Assembly: GCF_025148125.1 (NCBI RefSeq)
Contig: NZ_CP102267.1
Coordinates: forward strand, 385,001-449,000
Direction of reading: 5' to 3'
Length of the DNA stretch: 64,000 nt
DNA from: Blautia wexlerae DSM 19850
GTDB taxonomy: Bacteria; Bacillota; Clostridia; Lachnospirales; Lachnospiraceae
In this document: positions 1 to 7,638 of the stretch, piece after piece
How the letters are laid out: each line of letters opens with the position of its first letter
Position numbering within the stretch: position 1 is the first letter of the stretch
The notes under the pieces: model-generated
Seen by the model: the letters and a program-made list of their open reading frames with translations, nothing else
The model's database searches: none
What the model was told of the DNA's origin: nothing
Position numbers and translations under genes: made by a program

Positions 1-820
<820 letters not shown>

Positions 821-889
821 GAATCGCAGGAAGAATGAATCTCAAGGAAATGTCAACATGTATGTAGTTTTGAAGGTGCAAACCTTTAT

Positions 890-962
890 TCCTCCTTAGC
901 TCAGTCGGTAGAGCATGCGGCTGTTAACCGCAGTGTCGTTGGTTCGAGTCCAACAGGGGGAG
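890..962 (+). tRNA. tRNA-Asn (GTT)
   Basis: A complete cloverleaf: acceptor TCCTCCT pairs with AGGGGGA, the anticodon loop reads CTGTTAA (GTT), and the T-loop is TTCGAGT. CCA is not encoded. It starts ~70 bp after the 23S 3' end and is first in a seven-tRNA run. Confidence 0.96.
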
Positions 963-966
963 TTTT

Positions 967-1038
967 GGCTCCATGGTCAAGCGGTTAAGACACCGCCCTT
1001 TCACGGCGGTAACAGGGGTTCAAATCCCCTTGGAGTCA
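967..1038 (+). tRNA. tRNA-Glu (TTC)
   Basis: Acceptor GGCTCCA pairs with TGGAGTC (one G-T), the anticodon loop is CTTTCAC (TTC), and the T-arm is AGGGG-TTCAAAT-CCCCT. No encoded CCA. It lies 4 bp behind tRNA-Asn. Confidence 0.96.
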
Positions 1039-1086
1039 TTTAAATAATGGAAATGTGATTTTTGAGGCTTGATTCTGTTACAACAT

Positions 1087-1159
1087 GCCGATGTGGCTCA
1101 ATTGGCAGAGCAGCTGATTTGTAATCAGCAGGTTATCGGTTCGAGTCCGATCATCGGCT
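1087..1159 (+). tRNA. tRNA-Thr (TGT)
   Basis: Acceptor GCCGATG pairs with CATCGGC. The anticodon loop TTTGTAA gives TGT, and the T-loop is TTCGAGT. No encoded CCA. Confidence 0.96.
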
Positions 1160-1163
1160 TTTT

Positions 1164-1237
1164 GGACCTTTAGCTCAGTTGGTTAGAGCAACCGGCTCAT
1201 AACCGGTCGGTCCTGGGTTCGAGTCCCCGAAGGTCCA
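1164..1237 (+). tRNA. tRNA with CAT anticodon (Met, or Ile2 read through lysidine)
   Basis: Acceptor GGACCTT pairs with AAGGTCC and the anticodon loop is CTCATAA. Elongator Met and lysidine-modified Ile2 cannot be separated by eye. The GGACCTTTAGCTCAG start resembles both Met and Ile2 tRNAs of Firmicutes. The T-stem, CTGGG against CCCCG, contains one T-C mismatch. Confidence 0.9.
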
Positions 1238-1252
1238 TTTTTAAATTATTTT

Positions 1253-1326
1253 GGCCCAGTGGCTCAGTTGGTTAGAGCGTCGCCCTGTCACGGCGAAGGT
1301 CGAGAGTTCGAGTCTCTTCTGGGTCG
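1253..1326 (+). tRNA. tRNA-Asp (GTC)
   Basis: Acceptor GGCCCAG pairs with CTGGGTC (one G-T). The anticodon loop CTGTCAC gives GTC, and the T-arm is GAGAG-TTCGAGT-CTCTT. Confidence 0.96.
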
Positions 1327-1363
1327 TTAGCATTTGCTGACGAAGTAATTGCATAAGTAGTAT

Positions 1364-1436
1364 GGAATCTTAGCTCAGCTGGGAGAGCATCTGCCTTACA
1401 AGCAGAGGGTCATAGGTTCGAGCCCTATAGGTTCCA
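1364..1436 (+). tRNA. tRNA-Val (TAC)
   Basis: Acceptor GGAATCT pairs with AGGTTCC. The anticodon loop CTTACAA gives TAC, and the T-arm is ATAGG-TTCGAGC-CCTAT. It lies 3 bp before tRNA-Leu. Confidence 0.96.
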
Positions 1437-1439
1437 TAT

Positions 1440-1525
1440 GCCGCAGTGGCGGAACTGGCAGACGCCCGGGACTTAAAATCCCGTGGGTAGTGATACCCGT
1501 ACCGGTTCGATTCCGGTCTGCGGCA
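1440..1525 (+). tRNA. tRNA-Leu (TAA), integration target of the island
   Basis: An 86-nt class II tRNA with a long variable arm. Acceptor GCCGCAG pairs with CTGCGGC and the anticodon loop ACTTAAAA gives TAA. Its last 24 bases reappear with one mismatch at 11257-11280. This 3' end is therefore the attachment site of the following element, and the gene stays intact after integration. Confidence 0.97.
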
Positions 1526-1530
1526 TGATT
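1502..1530 (+). repeat. attL: left direct repeat of the island (3' end of tRNA-Leu)
   Basis: 22 bp beginning CCGGTTCGATTCC, then one variable base (c here, t at the right end), then ATGATT. The same 29 positions occur at 11257-11285. Location in the T-arm and acceptor of a tRNA is classical for tyrosine-recombinase elements. Confidence 0.9.
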
Positions 1531-1535
1531 ATGAG

Positions 1536-1576
1536 ATGCGAGAAATGTTGATTTTTCAATGTTTCTCGCATTTTTC
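1536..1576 (+). terminator. Terminator-like hairpin inside the left end of the island
   Basis: ATGCGAGAAATGTTGA and TCAATGTTTCTCGCAT pair except for two internal positions around a TTTT loop, and a T-run follows. It would end the tRNA transcript. A related hairpin at 11288-11331 follows attR and is probably the original chromosomal terminator. Confidence 0.75.
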
Positions 1577-1590
1577 GTTATTAAATATTT

Positions 1591-1610
1591 TGATTACACT
1601 TGATTACACT
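1591..1610 (+). repeat. Left integrase arm-type sites (two tandem TGATTACACT)
   Basis: Two perfect tandem copies of TGATTACACT start 60 bp inside the left core. Two similar copies lie just inside the right core (11182-11203). This arrangement fits arm-type binding sites of a tyrosine integrase; the role is inferred. Confidence 0.6.
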
Positions 1611-1661
1611 TTTATTTTCCCCTGCTCATTGTTTGTCGCAATTTGAGCAGGGGATTTTTTA

Positions 1662-2073
1662 TTATGGATTAGCCGGATTGCTGTCTGAAAGATCTGTGTC
1701 CAAAGTATTAATCATAATTGTGCTTGATTTTGGATCAACAGACTGCTGCCGAATATAATGTAACGTAGTGCGCGTTTCAGAATGTCCTAGCATGGTAGAT
1801 AACTGATTGAGTGGAACGCCAGCTTCGTAAAGCATAGTTGTAATCGTAAATCTGATCTGATGACTGGAACGATAAGGAATATTCAATGGTTTGCATACTT
1901 TATTTTTAAGATGTTCGTTAAAAGAATCAGCATAAATGGGCTGTCCATCTTTCATAAAAAGAAAATCACAATCAGGATTTAATTTCAATGTTTTAGTGAT
2001 AATTTCCTGTGCCTGCGGAGTAAGAGGAATACTCCGAAATCGGCGGCCCTTTTGAAAATTTCTATTATTTATT
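1662..2073 (-). pseudogene. Tyrosine recombinase/integrase, C-terminal catalytic remnant
   Basis: The reading frame keeps the second half of a phage-type integrase: a KGRRFRSIPLTPQAQ segment, then HQIRFTITTMLYEAG, LSTMLGHSETRTT and the putative nucleophile in LHYIRQ. The N-terminal arm/core-binding domains and the first catalytic Arg are absent. The frame runs back only to about 2073, where a TAG and the unrelated downstream end of the next gene occur. A TTG at 1988 is the first possible start. It sits beside attL, where the element's own integrase belongs. I read it as a truncated gene that leaves the island unable to excise by itself. Confidence 0.8.
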
Positions 2074-2280
2074 TTTACCTAATTTATATATTATTCCTAT
2101 TATTATAAATGATGCACCTATGTATATTCGTACCAGATCCGAAATAACATTCTCCGCTTTTTCATTTCCATTATATATATTTACAGCTATAAGAAAAATA
2201 ATGGCTAATATACACCATAGTGCAAATATGCATCTACGAATCTTTTTTTTCTTCACTTCAATCTTCCTTCTTTCTTTCAT
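2065..2280 (-). CDS. Small two-helix membrane protein
   Basis: A 71-residue protein with a very basic start (MKERRKIEVKKKKIRR), a hydrophobic segment at about 19-35 and a second at about 51-65. No family recognised. It overlaps the end of the putative anti-sigma gene by 23 nt and is third in a sigma/anti-sigma/membrane-protein run on this strand. Its stop lies where integrase homology begins, so its C-terminus may be at a deletion junction. Confidence 0.6.
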   Translation of the reverse strand: MKERRKIEVKKKKIRRCIFALWCILAIIFLIAVNIYNGNEKAENVISDLVRIYIGASFIIIGIIYKLGKNK

Positions 2281-3037
2281 GATTAATAATGCCTTGTTTT
2301 ATTGTCAAATAATCAGAAGTTGAACTAATAATATATAAATTGTATTCACCATCCTCTTTGATAGTTAATGTGTAACTTCCGACTATATTTCTCATGCTCT
2401 CCCCTTCATACATAATTCCATCACGGATATAACCTATAACAAATGTCTGTTTTTGAACTGTTTCTGATTTATATTTTTCAAAAGAAAATGTTAAAGTATC
2501 GCCTTCTTTGCAATTCCATCCTTTGTAATTATTCACATAAAATACTGCCATGCTTCCATTAGTCATAATAATTTCAGGCGTCACTTCATTTTTTACTTCA
2601 AATTCAGAAATAGATGAAGGTAAAACAATATTTTCATTTGCAACACCTTTTATAATGTTACTGTTATCTATAGGGTTTTTATCTATTTGTTTTATACATC
2701 TTTCTCCACTATAAGTAACTTCCGGAACAGAATTATCATTTATTTCTTTTCCGATTAATGATCTATTTTCTCTTGTAACTATTTCAGTTCCAAACAACTG
2801 AGTGATCCATTGAACTATTTTTCCATGTGTAGTCGCATTAATAATACTGCCCGTTGTAAAAACAAATACAATAATCAGTATTGCAGCCACAATATGAGTC
2901 ATCCATTTATTATTGAGACATTTGTCCCTATTTAACCGATAATTTCTACCTGTGTTTTTATGTTCCAAACATTGTGCTGCTTCCAAGATGTATTTATCAT
3001 CTATCTCATTCATTGCATAAAAAATATTTGTCTTCAT
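2258..3037 (-). CDS. Putative membrane-anchored anti-sigma factor
   Basis: A 259-residue protein with a short cytoplasmic N-terminus (about 1-47) holding AQCLEH and RDKCLNN. A single membrane helix follows (about 48-67), then an extracytoplasmic domain of ~190 residues rich in beta-type sequence. Its start overlaps the stop of the sigma-factor gene by ATGA, indicating translational coupling. Location and topology suggest the partner of that sigma factor. The extracytoplasmic part would sense an unknown signal. I do not recognise the sensor domain, and the anti-sigma role rests on context. Confidence 0.6.
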   Translation of the reverse strand: MKTNIFYAMNEIDDKYILEAAQCLEHKNTGRNYRLNRDKCLNNKWMTHIVAAILIIVFVFTTGSIINATTHGKIVQWITQLFGTEIVTRENRSLIGKEINDNSVPEVTYSGERCIKQIDKNPIDNSNIIKGVANENIVLPSSISEFEVKNEVTPEIIMTNGSMAVFYVNNYKGWNCKEGDTLTFSFEKYKSETVQKQTFVIGYIRDGIMYEGESMRNIVGSYTLTIKEDGEYNLYIISSTSDYLTIKQGIINHERKKED

Positions 3038-3582
3038 AAATATTTCCTTTCCGTTAATTGTTTTTTTAACTTTTTCCTTGTTCTAAATAAAATGGATTCC
3101 ACTTTACTTATGCTCATATTAGTGCATTTTGCAATTTCTTTTACCGGCATGAAATACCAATATCTCAATATAAAAATCTGACGGTGAGATTTTGATAAAG
3201 ATGTCATGAAAATATCAATTTGTTCTTTTAATTCATTCTCCCTCCAATCATCCATATACTCTTTTGCTAAATAATTACTTAGCTCCTCATACGGCACACA
3301 CTTATCTATATCTCTTTTGGCAGCATGAATATATTCATATTTTTTTAATGCTTGATTCCTTGCAATCTTTAAAAGATAAGCTTTCAAATTATCCGGTATT
3401 ATAGGCGGAATTGTCATCCAGGCTCCTAAATATGTATCATTTCTACATTCTTCAACATCTAAAGTATTCTTTATTAATTTACAGATTAAAAAAGTTACAA
3501 TTTTTCCATACTTTTTATCTGTTTCTATCAATGCATTTTCAGATCTATAATTATATAGCTCAATGATTTTTCTGTCTTCCAT
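3034..3582 (-). CDS. Sigma-70 family RNA polymerase sigma factor (ECF-like)
   Basis: 182 residues. The N-terminal part contains a region 2-like stretch (LKAYLLKIARNQALKKYEY). The C-terminal part (about 127-178) is a clear region 4 helix-turn-helix: LSKSHRQIFILRYWYFMPVKEIA, then MSISKVESILFRTRKKLKK. ECF proteins bind core RNA polymerase and direct it to a small regulon. It is first in a coupled run with the anti-sigma-like protein and a small membrane protein. A cargo function of the island is likely, as conjugation genes are absent nearby. Confidence 0.85.
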   Translation of the reverse strand: MEDRKIIELYNYRSENALIETDKKYGKIVTFLICKLIKNTLDVEECRNDTYLGAWMTIPPIIPDNLKAYLLKIARNQALKKYEYIHAAKRDIDKCVPYEELSNYLAKEYMDDWRENELKEQIDIFMTSLSKSHRQIFILRYWYFMPVKEIAKCTNMSISKVESILFRTRKKLKKQLTERKYL

Positions 3583-4020
3583 TCATTTCCTCCTTTCACT
3601 ATATAAGTACGGATTTCAGTTTGGATTCTTGCAAATACTTTAAAATTTTTTTTATTAAAGGAAAGGGGCTATCGGTTAATGAATATGTACCCTTCTAGGT
3701 AAACAAGTGAAATAATAAAAACTTGTCACTTAGGAGGGAGCAGTTCAATTAACCGACAGCCCCTTTAGTAAAATAGAATATGGGTGAATTTTCTGTCTGT
3801 CGATAGTACTCTGTATGTTTATAGGCAGAGTACTTGACCGTAAAAAAAGAATTACTTGTGCGGTTCAGTTCTCCTGTTTCGTCCTGTTGGGAAGCAATAC
3901 TGCAGCTTGGGCTTTCCGCGGATATTACATAGTCCATGTCAGAAATATTCTATAATTAATGCTAAGAAAATTCGTCTATGTGTCCTTTGTGGAATGGAAA
4001 ATCTATAGCTAATATATTGG
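3583..4020. other. Noncoding stretch with a ~115-bp palindromic element
   Basis: No convincing gene. A possible 62-codon minus-strand frame (3749-3937) lacks a ribosome-binding site and overlaps the palindrome. The only clear structure is the nested inverted repeat listed at 3657-3770. Confidence 0.6.
3657..3770. repeat. Nested palindromic element, MITE-like
   Basis: Outer arms of ~22 bp: AAAGGGGCTATCGGTTAAT-GAA (3662-3683) against the complement of TTCAATTAACCGACAGCCCC, with one mismatch and one bulge. Inner arms CCCTTCTAGGTAAACAAGT and ACTTGTCACTTAGGAGGG also pair imperfectly. The whole could fold into one hairpin. No transposase inside and no second copy seen in the window. Confidence 0.55.
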
Positions 4021-5379
4021 TTAATGTGGACAAGGTGAATATGTTACGGTGCTGTCAAGTGAAAAATCTTTAGTGTAATTACACTTTGTACAAATTTTTC
4101 CTTTATATGTTTTTACAGTACACCCTCCATTTTTATTACGAGAATGATTTTTATGCTTACCGTTTACAAAGATATGAGAACAGCCAGCATAAGTTTGAAT
4201 ATCTCCTGGTTCAATAATTATAATATCCCCATTATCTGTAATAAAATAGTTCTCTGTATCTTTGAAATATATTTCGTCAGAAGGAATCATACTGCTTTCG
4301 TCTTCAAACGTAATACATTCTATTTCATTCCCATTATCAAAAACAGATACCTGAGCTCCTTCGGCAGGATCAAAAAAACCGGTCCATGGAACAGAACGTA
4401 AATCTGCAGTAGGAGGATTGTACGCAAACACTGGAATACAGGAAATACTTATCATAAAGATAATAATTGATACATTTAAAGCAATTTTAGGCTTAACAAA
4501 AATACCGATCCTTTTTACTCTTCTTTTAAGAAAAATCCGGTTGTTTTTTGAAAACATTAATGTAATTCTGGATTTCACTTCTGAACGTTCCTTTGCGGCG
4601 GTCATGATTAACAGATATCCATAACATCTTTGTTCTTCTCTGGAAAGATATTTCATTACATTTTCATCACAAGCAAGTTCCTGTACCTCTATTACCTCGC
4701 GAAAGAAAAAGTATACAAAAGGGTTATAGCAATGTAGCATCAGTACCAGAAAAGCCAGCTGCCGAAAAAGAAAATCGTGTGATTTTATGTGTTGCAACTC
4801 ATGTCGAATGATTAAAGGTAAGTTATTTTTATCCGATAATGAGGTTAAAACAATAGATGGATGAAAAGTACCATATGTAAATGGAGAAGATGCTAAACTA
4901 TTCTCATATACTGTAACTTTGTGCTGTAACTGCATTTCCTGTGATAACATTTCTACGATTTTTATGATTTCAGGATCTGACAACACATTTTGTGAAATTT
5001 TTCGGTGAAATCTGGAAAAATTGATTGCCTTATAAAAAATTATTATACTTAAGGAACAAATCCATAATCCTATAAATATTTTCTGTAAAGATCCCACGGA
5101 ATTTAAATAAAATCCAGTAGATGTCTGAACGATTTTTCCGGTTAAAGAAATTACAACATTTCCATTTAAAGGCTTTGGAGTACTAAAATACCGATGATAA
5201 ATAAAATACTTCAACAGTGGAAAAGGAACTAAATAAAGAAGCAGACAATATTTTAAACATCTATATCGAAACCTGGCTGAAATATAATTATCAAAAATGG
5301 TAGATAATGCCATATAAATAATAAAAGGAAAGGTTCCGGCGGCAGACATGGCAATTAATAATAAAATCAGGCTCTTCAT
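4021..5379 (-). CDS. BlaR1/MecR1-type M56 sensor peptidase with a non-beta-lactam sensor tail
   Basis: 452 residues from the ATG at 5379, 8 nt behind GAGG; an in-frame GTG lies 9 nt upstream. Several membrane helices flank an M56 zinc peptidase domain with HELQH at 193-197 and ELACDE at 234-239. In this family the peptidase cleaves a BlaI-type repressor when the outer domain senses its ligand. After the last helix (about 300-320) only ~130 residues follow. They hold a Cys/His set (CSHIF, KGKICTKCN, CPH) rather than a penicillin-binding SxxK domain, so the signal is probably not a beta-lactam. It is transcribed with the repressor gene upstream. Confidence 0.88.
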   Translation of the reverse strand: MKSLILLLIAMSAAGTFPFIIYMALSTIFDNYISARFRYRCLKYCLLLYLVPFPLLKYFIYHRYFSTPKPLNGNVVISLTGKIVQTSTGFYLNSVGSLQKIFIGLWICSLSIIIFYKAINFSRFHRKISQNVLSDPEIIKIVEMLSQEMQLQHKVTVYENSLASSPFTYGTFHPSIVLTSLSDKNNLPLIIRHELQHIKSHDFLFRQLAFLVLMLHCYNPFVYFFFREVIEVQELACDENVMKYLSREEQRCYGYLLIMTAAKERSEVKSRITLMFSKNNRIFLKRRVKRIGIFVKPKIALNVSIIIFMISISCIPVFAYNPPTADLRSVPWTGFFDPAEGAQVSVFDNGNEIECITFEDESSMIPSDEIYFKDTENYFITDNGDIIIIEPGDIQTYAGCSHIFVNGKHKNHSRNKNGGCTVKTYKGKICTKCNYTKDFSLDSTVTYSPCPH

Positions 5380-5406
5380 AATCCACACCTCATTCTTGGC
5401 AGAGTA

Positions 5407-5802
5407 TTAATCGCAAGTATTATTGTTAATAATATTTTTCAGTTCTTCAATATCTGACTCTGACAATTTTGTGTTGTACGTTAATGAAACCAGCAGATCT
5501 GAAATAGAACCATTGAAAGTATTATCTACAAAATCTGTAGCATATTTATGTGCTAATTCCTGTTCCGTAAGTTCAGGATAATAGGAACGTTTACACTTAT
5601 AGCCCTTTCCTTTCGAATGAAGAATCCCTTTTTTCACAAGACGAGTTAAATAAGTGTGTAAAGTTGGTTGAGCCCAACCATAATGTAATTCCGTATTACA
5701 ATATTTTTCCACTTCAGAAAAAGAAACAGGAGCATTGGTGTTCCAAAAATATTTCATTAGATTATATTCCATTTTCGATAAACCATAGTATGTATCACTC
5801 AT
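5407..5802 (-). CDS. BlaI/MecI/CopY-family repressor
   Basis: 131 residues, the usual family length. The N-terminal winged helix covers about 1-80 (LSKMEYNLMKYFW, then TLHTYLTRLVKKGILH and GKGYKCKRSYYPE). The C-terminal part is the dimerisation helix region. Members bind TACA/TGTA dyads and are inactivated by proteolysis from the BlaR1 partner. The BlaR1-like gene begins 27 nt downstream. Dyads matching this type lie at 6586-6597, in the divergent promoter region ahead of the operon, which suggests autoregulation plus control of the secreted-protein gene. Confidence 0.92.
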   Translation of the reverse strand: MSDTYYGLSKMEYNLMKYFWNTNAPVSFSEVEKYCNTELHYGWAQPTLHTYLTRLVKKGILHSKGKGYKCKRSYYPELTEQELAHKYATDFVDNTFNGSISDLLVSLTYNTKLSESDIEELKNIINNNTCD

Positions 5803-5844
5803 AAGATTCCTCCAATCAATTAATATTTTATTTTCATTATATTT

Positions 5845-6540
5845 CTATGATATCCACCATGTTCCATCTGGGTGTTGCTGTAAGGAACCAATCGTTTCTG
5901 ATAATACATTTCCCTTAAAATCTCTTACAATCATTTTTTCATAATATCTATATTCTTCGGTTGCACAATTGTTATCATCGTCCCAGCCTTCTTCTACCCA
6001 GGCAGAGAGATACACTTTTCCGTCTACTATCATACGTACACTCTCATTAGGAGTTGTGGGAAATCTAAAACTTTCTGGATAGTAGCTGACAAACTCATCA
6101 TCTTCACTTGTAATGTAAATATCCTCTCCGATAATACGCAGATTATAAAGGTCTACATCCGCTATATTAAATTGTATAATCAACTCTGGAATTTTATCTG
6201 GAAGATATCTGAAGAGAGTAATTTTCCCACTATTATAATCTCCTTGTAAAAACCAAAAAGAATTCTTTAAATAAACAGGTGGGCCATATAATACATTCCT
6301 CTGTTTTTGAAATGGTTCATAAATTTTACCATTATTGTAATCATAAAAAGAAATAATTGAACCTTGATACCCACCTTTTTTTGACCATTCAATCATATCA
6401 TAAAAGTCTGTTGTATCACTCATTGAATATCCGATACGAGATTGACCTGAAATTTCTTCGATATATTTTCCTGACACAACTTCAAAACGATTAAGTTTTA
6501 TAACAATCACCTTCTTATAGCTAAATTTCGATTTACCCAT
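5845..6540 (-). CDS. Uncharacterised protein, first gene of the BlaI/BlaR1-like operon
   Basis: 231 residues, no recognised family. The sequence is rich in aromatic beta-strand patterns (NSFWFLQGDYNSGKITLFRYL, PPVYLKNS, DGKVYLSAW), suggesting a propeller or similar all-beta fold. The N-terminus (MGKSKFSYKKVIVIKLNRFE) has no clear signal peptide, which is odd for such a protein, so a truncated or misplaced start is possible. It is 43 nt upstream of the repressor gene on the same strand. It may be a sensor accessory or regulon member; function unknown. Confidence 0.65.
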   Translation of the reverse strand: MGKSKFSYKKVIVIKLNRFEVVSGKYIEEISGQSRIGYSMSDTTDFYDMIEWSKKGGYQGSIISFYDYNNGKIYEPFQKQRNVLYGPPVYLKNSFWFLQGDYNSGKITLFRYLPDKIPELIIQFNIADVDLYNLRIIGEDIYITSEDDEFVSYYPESFRFPTTPNESVRMIVDGKVYLSAWVEEGWDDDNNCATEEYRYYEKMIVRDFKGNVLSETIGSLQQHPDGTWWIS

Positions 6541-6585
6541 TTATAGTATAGTATATAAATGTACATGAAATGTCAATAAATATAT

Positions 6586-6637
6586 TACATGAATGTAGAA
6601 TGATTTTATTGACATCATTGTAGAATAATGATATTCT
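6586..6637 (+). promoter_or_regulatory. Divergent promoter with BlaI-type operator dyad
   Basis: TACAT-GA-ATGTA at 6586-6597 is a perfect 5+5 dyad of the TACA/TGTA kind. A near-consensus promoter follows: TTGACA at 6609-6614, 17 bp, TATTCT at 6632-6637, with a further TTGTA inside the spacer. It would drive the secreted-protein gene at 6736 and be repressed by the BlaI-like protein (inferred). Confidence 0.7.
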
Positions 6638-6735
6638 ATAACCAAACAGAAACAAGTATAAAAGTAGTACTATCAGTTTTTTTGCAGCGAAAGGAATATT
6701 TTAACAAACTGTCAAATTTAGAAAGAGGTGGTTTT

Positions 6736-7356
6736 ATGTTGAGACAACATAAAAAAATTACAGCAGTTGTAGGGTTGACTATAAGTGCCTTGATGATTTC
6801 ATCTGCATGCTATGCTCAGGATGATCCGAATGATGGATATGTTATTCAATATGACTTTGAAACTCAGGAAACTACTTATTATGGTTACGACAAAGAAAAT
6901 CATGAATTTTACGAAGTAGATGATTATGTTGAACCTAATCGTACAGCCAGTGATGGAACTGCTGATATTGCTGATGCTCCAGATGAGATGGAGGGAGTAA
7001 ATCCGGGAAATATTTATGTGGATAATCAGTCAATAAAAGAAGACGTTGATAATCCATATACAATTCTTCTTTTCAGTGGAAGTATGCCAACTGTATACAA
7101 ATATAACAAAGAACAACCAGACGATCCATGGACTGTTGTAAGTCAGGAAAAAGTAAACTTGTTAGAAGGTAAGGTAAATAAAGTATCAAAATCCTACTTG
7201 ATTTTTACAGATCAAAATAATGATGATATTAAAGTAAAAATCAAGAAGGATGAGCAGTGGCATCCAGGTGATGAAATTAAAGTGTTCGGCTTAACGAAAA
7301 CGAAAGATGGAAAGGTTAAGCTTGCAAAGCAGTATGGATATTATAAGGTTGAATAA
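6736..7356 (+). CDS. Secreted protein of unknown function
   Basis: 206 residues from the ATG at 6736, preceded by AGAGGTGG; an ATG at 6628 lies inside the promoter and is rejected. A signal peptide (about 1-27, MLRQHKK then a hydrophobic core to ACYAQ) leads to an acidic linker rich in D, E, N and Y. The C-terminal ~70 residues (EGKVNKVSKSYLIFTDQ to KVFGLTKTKDGKVKL) look like a small OB-like beta domain. It is divergent from the BlaI/BlaR1-like operon and carries the operator-bearing promoter, so it is the likely regulated output. No antibiotic-resistance enzyme is present. Confidence 0.75.
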   Translation: MLRQHKKITAVVGLTISALMISSACYAQDDPNDGYVIQYDFETQETTYYGYDKENHEFYEVDDYVEPNRTASDGTADIADAPDEMEGVNPGNIYVDNQSIKEDVDNPYTILLFSGSMPTVYKYNKEQPDDPWTVVSQEKVNLLEGKVNKVSKSYLIFTDQNNDDIKVKIKKDEQWHPGDEIKVFGLTKTKDGKVKLAKQYGYYKVE

Positions 7357-7401
7357 TATATTAGGAAAAGAACACACATTAATAGAGTAAAATATATGAA
7401 A

Positions 7402-7437
7402 AAGGTCTTGGAACTTTTACAGTTTCAGGGCTTTTTT
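7402..7437 (+). terminator. Rho-independent terminator after the secreted-protein gene
   Basis: A 14-bp stem with four G-T pairs (AAGGTCTTGGAACT against AGTTTCAGGGCTTT), a 5-nt loop and a T-run. Confidence 0.75.
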
Positions 7438-7472
7438 CTTTTGGGTAAATTCTTGGCATATTGTTAAGCGTG

Positions 7473-7555
7473 AAAAGTAGTGGACTTTTTGGATTGTAAC
7501 TGCCGGATTTGAGCGACTAATGGCTTGCCATTAGTCGTATTGGGTTACTACTTTT
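7473..7555. other. Candidate oriT: nested inverted repeats upstream of the relaxase gene
   Basis: Outer arms AAAAGTAGT (7473-7481) and ACTACTTTT (7547-7555) enclose a perfect hairpin CGACTAATGG-CTTG-CCATTAGTCG (7514-7537). The structure lies ~85 bp before the relaxase start, where Mob_Pre elements usually keep their nick site. The nick position cannot be read from sequence alone. Confidence 0.5.
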
Positions 7556-7638
7556 GACAGAGAAAACATTGAATTGGGAGACCGAACTCTGGAGAGAGGA
7601 TACGGTCGGGAGGAAGCAGGGAAGGAGAGAGTGACTAT

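Noticed and set aside
3749..3937. 62-codon minus-strand ORF
   Set aside because: Overlaps the palindromic element, has no ribosome-binding site and low-complexity composition.
4021..5802. Beta-lactam resistance regulation
   Set aside because: No beta-lactamase or PBP gene is nearby and the sensor lacks a penicillin-binding SxxK domain.
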